From positions 1-33,116 of the forward strand of contig JAEOSY010000262.1 of NCBI GenBank assembly GCA_016840125.1: a DNA stretch of 33,116 nucleotides. The letters run 5' to 3'. Below the pieces are notes generated by a model, which made no database searches, was not told where the DNA came from, and worked only from the letters and a program-made list of their open reading frames with translations. The translations under genes were made by a program, and so were the position numbers. Each line of letters starts with the position of its first letter. The stretch's first letter is position 1. Of the stretch, positions 25,401 to 32,500 are shown piece after piece. This stretch comes from Candidatus Helarchaeota archaeon. Its GTDB lineage: Archaea > Asgardarchaeota > Lokiarchaeia > Helarchaeales > HEL-GB-A.

Positions 25401-27036
25401 CAATCTGCACTTACTTTTGAATAGCACAGAAGGTAATTACACCACTTCCACTTGGAGTATCATAAACATCACCGTGGCTAATGATTTACCGCTGATAGTA
25501 GCAGTATTTAATGAATCTAACTTCCTAACAAATTCTGTATTCTCAGAATGGAACTTCACCCATATTGGAATTTATCGGATTAGTGTAGTAGTTGGGGGAA
25601 ATGAGAATTACACCGGTGGACTAATAGACTATTATCTGAATATGACTGATGGATATTCCCCACAATTCATCGGTCGCGCTACAAATCCCCTCTCTCCGGC
25701 GATCTATAGCCCTGGTGCCATGTATCAATTCAATGCAACGGTGATAGATGAGACTGGCATCGATCAGGTTGTCCTTCAAATCGCTGGTAGTAATTACATA
25801 GTAACTTCTCACAATGGGGATGAATATTATTATACACTTACGGATTTACCAGCCGTAGATTATCAATACCGTTGGTTCGCTAATGATACCTTTGGTAATC
25901 TACGGATGAGCCGGATCTTTTGGTTTAATGTGACGCGGGCGACTCCCACGCATCGCTTATATCTTAACAGTACCGAAGGGACTTACAGGGCATTACCCGC
26001 AGGGCTCATCAACATAACTATCACCCTCGATGGTCCCGGGACCATCAACGTCTTTAATAGTTCTGTTTTTCTAACCACGAACTTTCAATCGGAATGGATG
26101 TTCTTGCATCCCGGGGCTTTTGTAATTACCTCCATCGCTACTGGCAATCAGAATTACACCCCGTCAATTGCGGTTGCTATCCTGAATATGACTTATGACA
26201 TGTTACCACAAATTAGTAATATCGTAAATCCCTCCAGTCCCGTTGAATATAGTCCTGATGGTGTATATCAGTTTAATGCGACCTGGACGGCCGATTTTGG
26301 GATAGATACGGTCCTTTTTGAATTGAATGGCATAAATTATACTGTTTCAAATCAAACAGGTGATGTATATTCAACCCTATTCTCGGACTTACCTGCGGGC
26401 CTACATCAATTTCGTTGGGTGGCAAATGATTCGAAAAATAACTGGGTTACTAGTTTGTATTTTTATCTTGAAATTCAAGAACCCATCGATTGGTTATTAA
26501 TCATCCTCATCGTGGTAATTGCTTCAGTGGGATCGGTAGCATCAGTCGTTGTAGGGATTCGATTGAGACGGCAAGCTCACCAATTTAGACCACCTAAGAA
26601 GAAACCTGCTGAAAATGTTTGTGGTTCTCATGGAGATGTTATAGAAGGAGCTAGATATATATGCCACGCCTGTGGGGTATCCTATTGTCCTACTTGTGCC
26701 TTTGAACTCATGAGTACGAAAAAGAACTGCCGATATTGTAATACTCCCCCTAATTATTACGCTATGAAACATCTGCTACGACAAACCCTACCTATAGATG
26801 AAGAATCGAAACTCCCTAAATTGGATAAAAAAGAAGAACGTACAAAATTGGAAGGTAAAAAATATTATAAACAGAAGCATGTTGAACTTTCCCAATTAAT
26901 AGAAGAAAGGAATAAGATTCCACTGGAAGAGAAAGATTCCACTAAAAGTATGGAAAAAGAACCTAAAGATAACTTCTATAAAATAAAAAGAAAACAATTC
27001 CAGAAAAAAGAAAATAACGAAAAGGGTGTTAATTAA
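22402..27036 (+). CDS. Giant surface protein: beta-helix, Ig-like repeats, cytosolic zinc finger
   Basis: The 1544-residue product has a signal peptide (KRIKLFVVILFIICIS), then a right-handed beta-helix of NosD/PbH1 type (about 45-365) with rungs like SNNNTLINNT. Next come alternating Ig-like modules (about 371-1358), six of type A (YQFNATWTD..DLPAGNYQY) and five of type B (LNGTEGNYT..VFRIRA). A membrane helix (about 1364-1387) is followed by basic RLRRQ. The cytosolic part has C1407-G-S-H1410, C1421-x2-C1424, C1429-x2-C1432 and C1443-x2-C1446, a B-box/RING-like zinc finger, and a charged tail. Dozens of N-x-S/T sites suggest heavy glycosylation. The GTG start at 22402 follows GAAGGAA. It probably binds a ligand, glycan or other cell and signals inward. 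The MoxR gene overlaps its stop. Confidence 0.9.
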   Translation: MQLTKRIKLFVVILFIICISTNTYHSQNQSIFTRSNSFESLAGDDYLLFVDGNADLALYSSGGNGSITNPYIIFENVTIDGSGMFSHGIRIQHTTAHFIIRNCIVRNMDIAYHGITLDNVTNGVITNCTVNNNQYGIFLLETNFTDIINNTLIDNSWSAIYIWGSNNNTISDNRLDSDYFDGITLYGSNNNSIIQNSDDDIRISASHFNSFINNSIVLNGNGIAINIIDSNNNTLINNTCNDAWRGIWLENSNNNTLILNTAYNNSQYGLYLENSNNNQLLNNTIQESGDQGVYFLSSADNTLSFNYIVNNDLYGYYLEFSDFNLIASNIVIHNLGGDYYIWGCTGNIFQNNIYSDFIPVWSNPIIFPAASNIYSPSLTINFNITWQDDFGIDTIILGFNGTANTVTTHTGNEYYYSLTDLPVGNYQYAWYANDTWDQWNSSNIYWCNITRASPTLQLLLNGTDGNYTAPAGSGINITAILDVPRPLLIYNDSSLLTTQSISEWVFSSVGVFRIRAIAAGDVNYTGEIVDHYLNVTDETPPQLINTSTNPVSPAVYGPGATYQFYAIWTDLSGIETVILEFDNQNYTVTSHIGNLYFYGIQDLAVGNYQYTWFAKDTWGNWNKSAVFWYNITPALPNLRLFLNGTEGDYTAPEGSIINITVSTDAPTSFSIYNNSAFLTNSQKSYWNFSNIGVFQIQVNSTSNQNYTAYSFQYSLNMTDKNLPQVSNVVTSPTSPVVYSPGASYQFNATWTDASGIGAVYLRFNFTSYLVSTNQSDEYYYTLQDLPAGNYLYKWIASDTLGNWSLSNWYWFIITPATSNIRLFLNGTEGNYMTDAGNIINITTTLDTPLSFLIYNNSDFLTNQSTSEWNFTSVGVFRIRALALGNENYTGDLIDYYLNITDAYLPQVSNILTSPFSPVIYSSGANYQFNATWTDESGIDTVFLRFNLTNYQVNTKVGDEYFYSLSDLPVGNYQFRWWANDSWNNGRFSNWYWFNITRAYPNLHLLLNSTEGNYTTSTWSIINITVANDLPLIVAVFNESNFLTNSVFSEWNFTHIGIYRISVVVGGNENYTGGLIDYYLNMTDGYSPQFIGRATNPLSPAIYSPGAMYQFNATVIDETGIDQVVLQIAGSNYIVTSHNGDEYYYTLTDLPAVDYQYRWFANDTFGNLRMSRIFWFNVTRATPTHRLYLNSTEGTYRALPAGLINITITLDGPGTINVFNSSVFLTTNFQSEWMFLHPGAFVITSIATGNQNYTPSIAVAILNMTYDMLPQISNIVNPSSPVEYSPDGVYQFNATWTADFGIDTVLFELNGINYTVSNQTGDVYSTLFSDLPAGLHQFRWVANDSKNNWVTSLYFYLEIQEPIDWLLIILIVVIASVGSVASVVVGIRLRRQAHQFRPPKKKPAENVCGSHGDVIEGARYICHACGVSYCPTCAFELMSTKKNCRYCNTPPNYYAMKHLLRQTLPIDEESKLPKLDKKEERTKLEGKKYYKQKHVELSQLIEERNKIPLEEKDSTKSMEKEPKDNFYKIKRKQFQKKENNEKGVN
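23500..26470 (+). repeat. Eleven alternating Ig-like modules with 546-base period
   Basis: Type B modules begin with L-N-x-T-x-G. Their Asn codons lie at 23782, 24328, 24874, 25420 and 25966, exactly 546 bases (182 residues) apart each time. Type A modules share the spacing, for example TYQF at 24085 and SYQF at 24631 (Tyr codons). The DNA itself has diverged, so the constant length points to selection on the protein. Confidence 0.85.
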
Positions 27037-27890
27037 TGTCTCCTAAGAAAAAAGATAATGGATTTCCTCCACATATAGAAGGATTTATTCCAAAAAACGT
27101 CCCTGAATTTATTGATGAGGGAAATTATATTGAAAATATAATGATTGCTTTAGAAGAGAATCATAATGTACTGATCATTGGGCCAACAGGGACTGGAAAG
27201 ACGCACATCATTCGATATATTGCACAGGAGCTCGAGCTCCCAATGTTGGAAGTCAGCTTTACTCTAGGGACCGATACGACTGATCTCATTGGTCGATACG
27301 AATTAAAGGCAGGAAAAACTGAATGGGTTTATGGTCCCCTACCGCAGGCTATGAAGTATGGGACAATTTTCTATGCTGATGAAATCAACATGGCTCGTCC
27401 TGACATTGTATCTCGTCTTCACGGTTGCCTGGATGATCGCAGATCCATTGTAGTCTCAGAACATGAGGAGGAATTAATTACCGCACACCATCGGTATCGC
27501 TTCATAGGCGCTATGAATCCCGTTGAACTTGGGTATGCAGGTACTAGACCACTGAGTCCAGCACTTAAAAGGCGTTTTGAAGAGATAATTTATATTAATT
27601 ATCCCAAGAAAGAAACTGAATTACGTATTCTTAAAACCCGCCAAAAATTAAAAGATGAAAATATTTTAGAGAAACTAATTAACGTCGCAAACCAAGCGAG
27701 ACGGGCCAATGAGGAAGGAATTGTAGCCACACCACCAACTCCTGGAAATCTAATTGCTTGGGCTACATTAATTGGTCGTGACTTATCTCCTATTGATGCA
27801 GCTGAGAGAACAATTGTACATCAAACGAGCGATAGCATGGACTCTCGCGAATATATACGAAATATAGTAAAAAATGTATTTAAAGCGTAA
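27036..27890 (+). CDS. MoxR/CbbQ-type AAA+ ATPase
   Basis: This 284-residue AAA+ protein belongs to the MoxR/NorQ/CbbQ group, hexameric ATPases that remodel partner proteins. Visible are Walker A GPTGTGKT (49-56), Walker B IFYADEIN (111-118), sensor 1 GAMNP with N161, and the arginine finger in LKRRFEE (R179/R180). The insert DLIGRYELKAGKTEWVYGPL and the sensor 2 region (TPPTPGNLIAWA) fit the group. The ATG overlaps the last base of the surface-protein stop (TAATG), so translation is probably coupled. The partner VWA gene follows after 17 bases. Close family parallels are NorQ-NorD, CbbQ-CbbO and RavA-ViaA. All catalytic residues are intact. Confidence 0.93.
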   Translation: MSPKKKDNGFPPHIEGFIPKNVPEFIDEGNYIENIMIALEENHNVLIIGPTGTGKTHIIRYIAQELELPMLEVSFTLGTDTTDLIGRYELKAGKTEWVYGPLPQAMKYGTIFYADEINMARPDIVSRLHGCLDDRRSIVVSEHEEELITAHHRYRFIGAMNPVELGYAGTRPLSPALKRRFEEIIYINYPKKETELRILKTRQKLKDENILEKLINVANQARRANEEGIVATPPTPGNLIAWATLIGRDLSPIDAAERTIVHQTSDSMDSREYIRNIVKNVFKA

Positions 27891-27907
27891 GGGACTGGTT
27901 TTTACTC

Positions 27908-28807
27908 ATGGTCATGACTGAAGACCTTAGCCAGCTCATTCCCAAACAACGGGATGCAAAGCTTCAATTAATTGAAATGCTCTTTAATACAGAGATTAAG
28001 AATCGATTAGATTCAATTCCCGAACCCTTCCATACCTATTATCAAAAAGTTAAAAAATGGAACGCTCTCTATCCCGATACCGATTTCGATAAATTTTCTA
28101 TTCCAACCGGTCTTCAATCCTCGATTAATAATGTAAAAACCAAAATTTCTCAATTGAAGATTGGTGGATTAAAAGAGCAATATGGTTTCTCCTCGGGATC
28201 AAAGTTCAAATTGGATGTGGTAATACAAGCCATTGCTTCAGGAAGAGGCTTGACGAGTAAATCACGCCCCTTTATAAGAGTCTCATCCGATATTCAACAC
28301 AGCGTAACACTACTAATTGATTTTAGCTCAAGTATGAAACCAAAGTTTAAAAATGTGAGAGAGTCAGTCTATATTTTTGCAGAGGTATTAGAACGTCTGC
28401 GTATTCCTTTTGCCATATACGGCTTCAGTGAGAAATTTTGGATAATTAAACATTTCTCGAATAAATGGAACATTAAAAGCAAATCTCGCCTTTTCGTGCT
28501 TAATCCTAGCGGCATGTCTCCAGCAGGACTTGCTATAGACATTGCAGCAAGTATGACGCAGAAAGTCAGCGAGAAAGGTAAAATTATGTTTGTAATTACA
28601 GATGGCCTTTTTGACGATCGTAAATTGGCAAAATTAGCTTTAAAATCCGTCAGGAAGGCAGGAATTATAGTAATCGGCATCTCCACTTGTTTGGATATCA
28701 GTGATATCTTTCCTATTACTATAACCGCGACTGAAAATTTGAACGAAATTTGGGCAAAGGATTCTTTCATGCGATTATATTCAAAACAATTTCAATCTGA
28801 TTATTAA
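27908..28807 (+). CDS. VWA-domain protein, MoxR partner
   Basis: A 299-residue soluble protein with an N-terminal helical part (about 1-125) and a von Willebrand A domain (about 130-295). The MIDAS metal site is complete: D138-x-S140-x-S142 (IDFSSSM), a Ser in place of the usual Thr in SGMSP (S204), and D232 in VITDGLFDD. With no signal peptide or membrane helix it is intracellular. VWA proteins next to MoxR ATPases act as adaptors that bind the target through the MIDAS metal. The ATG at 27908 follows GGGACTGG; an ATG at 27914 is possible. The coiled-coil gene follows after 14 bases. The client here may be that coiled coil or the receptor tail. Confidence 0.9.
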   Translation: MVMTEDLSQLIPKQRDAKLQLIEMLFNTEIKNRLDSIPEPFHTYYQKVKKWNALYPDTDFDKFSIPTGLQSSINNVKTKISQLKIGGLKEQYGFSSGSKFKLDVVIQAIASGRGLTSKSRPFIRVSSDIQHSVTLLIDFSSSMKPKFKNVRESVYIFAEVLERLRIPFAIYGFSEKFWIIKHFSNKWNIKSKSRLFVLNPSGMSPAGLAIDIAASMTQKVSEKGKIMFVITDGLFDDRKLAKLALKSVRKAGIIVIGISTCLDISDIFPITITATENLNEIWAKDSFMRLYSKQFQSDY

Positions 28808-28821
28808 TTAGGTGAGGTAGT

Positions 28822-30879
28822 ATGAGTCAAAATTTGGAGCGTTTGGTTAAAAAAACCTTTAAAGAATATATCTCTGATTTTATAAAAAAAATAGAGAGCT
28901 CACGGAGCAATTTAAAGACGTATTTAACTAAATTGGATAAAGAAACATTCCAAAATGTTGCAAATCATTATAATTCTCTGAATAATTCATATCAAGAAAG
29001 TAAAGATATCTTAAACAATTTTATAATTATGATTTTTAGTGAGATAACGTCCACTTACGAGACTAATTTTCAGATTGTTCAACAACAACTAAACTTCCTT
29101 TATGAAAATGTAGTTAGTCAATTTATTAAATCCTCTAAACAATTTGAAGAGTCATTAAATGGGTTAAAAACCGATTTCAATTATGAGCTGAAGAAATTTT
29201 CTCACGATCTTGGCAATTATTTTAGTCAATTCAAACAAGAGAGGGATAATTTGACCGATGTGCTGGTTGAAAACATCCAAACCCACATCGAGATTAGTGA
29301 GATGCAAGTTTTTTCAAACGTTATTAAAGTACTAGACACGTTCACTGTAGAATTCAGTAAAGAGTCTGAGAACATCAGTCAAGAAATCCAAGAAAAATTC
29401 AAGGTGTCGGTTGATAAATTTGAGAAAGATCTGAACTCGTTCAATCAGAAGATTCAAGGTAATTTCTCGAAATTCCTAAGTGCACATGAAGAAAAAATCA
29501 CTAAAATCAAGGATAAAATTGAAGAAAACCTTAACCTAATTCTTGAGGATCAGACCAAATTATATGAAAAATATAAAATTGCTTATATCGAGGCGTTCTC
29601 GTCTGAAACCGGAGAGGTAAATCAAGAAATCGAAAGAATTCAAAAGGAGATTTCTGAAAAACATGATAATTATACAGAGGAACTAGATAAACTTTCAAAT
29701 AATAATCAGAAAATATTCAAAGGTATCACTGAATCTATCTCAAAATCTGAAGGATATTTGAGAACAATGCTCGAAAATGAATCACCCACTGATCCTGAAG
29801 CTTTTAGGAAAGAAATTGGAACCGTTCTTAATACTCTGAATAATCTTAAAAAACAAAACCAAAATTTTCAAAAAGATCTCGATAAAACTACTAAAAATAA
29901 TCTTCAGGGTCTGTTGAAGGACAAAGAATCACTAGATGAAACTCTGGATAAGATACCCAACAAATTAGAAACAGTATTTGCCGAAACAAATCAAGGCTTA
30001 GACAAAGAGATAACCTCTAAACTGAAGGAAGTCGAATCAAACATCAATAAAATGCGTTCAAAAACAGGATTATTTGGAAATTTAGATGAGCAAAATAAGG
30101 CCTTTCGTTCAATTGCTAAAGATATATCTGATACTTACACAAAAATGAAAAAAACTTACGACAAAGCTCTTACGAATAGCTTAAAGGATTTGACTTCCTC
30201 GATTAAAACTTCTTTATATACTATCGATAAACGCCTCAAAGATGACATGGTTGTTTTTTACAAAAATTTTGAAGATTACATGTCATCAACAATTATAACG
30301 ATGAAAGAGGTCTCATCTGAAATCCTTTCCAGCAGTCCAGAGCTTTCACAAATAACCCTCCCTGAAATTGATGATGCCTTTAAGAATTTAATTTCACTCT
30401 TTGAAACACATTTGAAAGATTCCAAGGAAAGATATAGAGAACTCATCCAAGTCCATCATAATTCGCTGATTCCAGTCATAGAATCCTTTGAAAAGGATAC
30501 AAACGAAAATATATCTTTGTTCGAGAGCAATCAAGAAAAAATCTTCCAACAAAATCAAATACAACATAATCAAATCTTCAAAATTCTTCAAGAATCCTAT
30601 AAATCTCAATTTTCTGAATTTGAAGATAGGATAAACCAAGATTTAACTTCACTTCTAAATGCAAACCAGGAACTTATTAGCCGAATAATGATTAAATCCG
30701 CCAAAACGAGTAGTGAATTCAACGAACAAGCTGAAAAGCACTCGAAAGTAAGTGAGGATTTAGTCAATGAGTTCTTTAAAAAACTGGAAACCGTCGTTAT
30801 TAATTCAGGTTTAGACTTCCAACATGTATCTGATCAAATCAAAAACCAAATACTCAAACAAATTTCTAAAAACTTATAA
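28822..30879 (+). CDS. Long soluble helical coiled-coil protein
   Basis: A 685-residue protein predicted to be almost entirely helical, rich in Lys, Glu, Asn, Ser, Phe and Leu, with no Cys and no Trp at all. There is no signal peptide or membrane segment. Phe and Leu recur at helical spacing (FEESLNGLKTDFNYELKKF, FEKDLNSFNQKIQGNFSKF), which suggests an amphipathic bundle like apolipoproteins or the signalling rod of chemoreceptors rather than a simple two-stranded coil. A Pro/Asp break (ESPTDPEAF) lies near 320. AGGTGAGG lies 5 bases before the ATG. As the last gene of the set it may be a filament or tether acted on by the MoxR-VWA pair. I recognise no family. Confidence 0.8.
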   Translation: MSQNLERLVKKTFKEYISDFIKKIESSRSNLKTYLTKLDKETFQNVANHYNSLNNSYQESKDILNNFIIMIFSEITSTYETNFQIVQQQLNFLYENVVSQFIKSSKQFEESLNGLKTDFNYELKKFSHDLGNYFSQFKQERDNLTDVLVENIQTHIEISEMQVFSNVIKVLDTFTVEFSKESENISQEIQEKFKVSVDKFEKDLNSFNQKIQGNFSKFLSAHEEKITKIKDKIEENLNLILEDQTKLYEKYKIAYIEAFSSETGEVNQEIERIQKEISEKHDNYTEELDKLSNNNQKIFKGITESISKSEGYLRTMLENESPTDPEAFRKEIGTVLNTLNNLKKQNQNFQKDLDKTTKNNLQGLLKDKESLDETLDKIPNKLETVFAETNQGLDKEITSKLKEVESNINKMRSKTGLFGNLDEQNKAFRSIAKDISDTYTKMKKTYDKALTNSLKDLTSSIKTSLYTIDKRLKDDMVVFYKNFEDYMSSTIITMKEVSSEILSSSPELSQITLPEIDDAFKNLISLFETHLKDSKERYRELIQVHHNSLIPVIESFEKDTNENISLFESNQEKIFQQNQIQHNQIFKILQESYKSQFSEFEDRINQDLTSLLNANQELISRIMIKSAKTSSEFNEQAEKHSKVSEDLVNEFFKKLETVVINSGLDFQHVSDQIKNQILKQISKNL

Positions 30880-30888
30880 GGATTAGGT

Positions 30889-30906
30889 TTATGGGACTCC
30901 CCATAA
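30889..30906 (+). terminator. Hairpin after the four-gene cluster
   Basis: TTATGGG-ACTC-CCCATAA is a perfect seven-pair stem with a four-base loop, starting 9 bases after the coiled-coil stop. No T tract follows, so it may protect the mRNA 3' end rather than terminate transcription. Confidence 0.4.
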
Positions 30907-30993
30907 CTCTACCCCCTACTATCATATGCCAATCAGGGTATGATATGAATATACTCAAAAGAAATTATCTTTTTCTTCGATATATATCCCTCT

Positions 30994-32370
30994 TCAATAC
31001 TTTAATGCCAAATTATAAAAGAATCTCGTAGCTAACATCAAATTATCAATTGATATGCGTTCGTTGTAACCATGGGGAAGCGCAGAAAACTCTTGGGCGC
31101 TCATCTCTCCCAATTTCATGGGGACAAAACCATATGCTTCAATCCCTTTCTTCCGAAAATGCAACATATCAGTCGATCCTGGAGAAAGGATCGGTACTAA
31201 TTTTGCTCCTGGATCAATGGTACCAATGGTTTCCTCTATTTTATGATAAAAATCGGTTCCTGGGGGTGTATACCCCCCTGGCTGATCTGCAATTGAAAAA
31301 AGTTCCACCTCTTTAAATAATTTCTTTCCGAGAATCTTCTCTAATTCTTTGTATAGATCATTTCTATCGAATCCGGGAAGAAGTCTGACATCTAATTTAG
31401 CTTCGCAGAGCCCCGGAATGTTATTCACTTTCTTTCCTGACTCAAGAACTGTTACTGTTATATTGTTCTGTACTAAAGGGAGGATTACATTGTCAATCTC
31501 CTGTTTTATGACCTTCTTCGCTAGCCAAACCCCTAACCTCATGAATCTTTTTGACATAAAAATCCGATTGGTAAGCCAAGCCGCTGGTAAATCCATGGCT
31601 TTGACCGTTTCCTTAAAAAGGTCTTGAACAATTATGGGGGGTTTACGCTTGGCAATTTTCTCAATAACCTTCGTCATTTTAACGATTGCCATATCTTTAG
31701 ATGGTCCGGGCATACTTCCATGGCCCGCTGATCCCCGTGTCCGCACTCTTGTCCAATAAACTCCTTTTTCGGCAACTTGAATTACATAATGAGGGACTTT
31801 CATAGGTAATTCTGGACCGCCACCTTCTGTCACCACATGATCCGTTTTTATAAGATCAAATTTATTCTCTAAAATCCACCTTGGTCCATAGTACCCTCCC
31901 GATTCCTCATCAGCCGTGGCTGCGAAGACGATATCCCCTTTTGGTTTAATCCCTTTTCTATGGAAATCGGTAAAAACCATGAGTTGTGGTGCCGTAATGC
32001 CTTTACAATCGAGCGTACCCCTTCCCCAAATATATCCATCATCCTTGAATTCTCCAGAAAATGGTGGCACATCCCATTTTTCGAGGTCTTGGGACGGAAC
32101 AACATCTAAATGCGAAAGAATTAATAACGAGGGAGCAGAACTGTCCGTTCCTTTTAATCTTGAAATGACATTACCTCTTCCAGGTTCGCTTTCAACAACA
32201 TCCGAGTCAATACCTTCTTTTGAAAGGAAGCTATGAATCCACTCCGCCGCTTTTATTTCATTTCCTGGCGGACTCGTCGTATCAATTCTCACTAGGTCCT
32301 GCAACACTCTAATAGTTTCTTCTGCAAAGGATTTCTCGAAATTATATAGTTCTACTTCGTTAAGGTTCAT
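30994..32370 (-). CDS. M20-family metallopeptidase (ArgE/DapE/ACY1-like)
   Basis: A 458-residue dinuclear zinc hydrolase of the M20 family, which cleaves dipeptides or N-acylated amino acids. Motifs are SHLDVVP (H87, D89), RGTLDCKG (bridging D121), ADEESGG (catalytic E155 and ligand E156), TEGGG (E182), a dimer-domain AGHGSMP (H217), and the C-terminal LPHGYNERI (His ligand). All metal ligands are present. There is no signal peptide, so it is cytosolic. GGAGA lies 7 bases before the ATG at 32370. It is convergent with the four-gene cluster and appears to be a stand-alone gene. Substrate cannot be told from the sequence; acetylornithine, succinyl-diaminopimelate or dipeptides are family options. 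Confidence 0.93.
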   Translation of the reverse strand: MNLNEVELYNFEKSFAEETIRVLQDLVRIDTTSPPGNEIKAAEWIHSFLSKEGIDSDVVESEPGRGNVISRLKGTDSSAPSLLILSHLDVVPSQDLEKWDVPPFSGEFKDDGYIWGRGTLDCKGITAPQLMVFTDFHRKGIKPKGDIVFAATADEESGGYYGPRWILENKFDLIKTDHVVTEGGGPELPMKVPHYVIQVAEKGVYWTRVRTRGSAGHGSMPGPSKDMAIVKMTKVIEKIAKRKPPIIVQDLFKETVKAMDLPAAWLTNRIFMSKRFMRLGVWLAKKVIKQEIDNVILPLVQNNITVTVLESGKKVNNIPGLCEAKLDVRLLPGFDRNDLYKELEKILGKKLFKEVELFSIADQPGGYTPPGTDFYHKIEETIGTIDPGAKLVPILSPGSTDMLHFRKKGIEAYGFVPMKLGEMSAQEFSALPHGYNERISIDNLMLATRFFYNLALKY

Positions 32371-32437
32371 TTCAATTTCTCCAATCTACTTACCAGTTCT
32401 TTAGTTACACTTAATTATCCAATTCTTTAATAAAGGT

Positions 32438-32500
32438 ACTTTCGCTGAAAAGTGAAAATAACTCTATCCATAAATTTGGACAAACTTAGACAGCTTGTCC
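32438..32500 (-). repeat. Two hairpins at the presumed right end of the element
   Basis: One six-pair stem (GGACAA with TTGTCC, 32478-32483 and 32495-32500) begins at the last base of the tnpB-like stop codon. A second five-pair stem (ACTTT with AAAGT, 32438-32442 and 32449-32453) lies beyond. In IS605 elements such stems mark the transposon end and the 3' part of the omega RNA. Confidence 0.4.

Noticed and set aside
30394..30639. 81-codon minus-strand frame inside the coiled-coil gene
   Set aside because: Antisense of a continuous 685-codon gene; no independent support.
31916..32236. 106-codon plus-strand frame opposite the M20 peptidase
   Set aside because: The peptidase has every metal ligand motif in the minus frame; the plus frame has no recognisable content.
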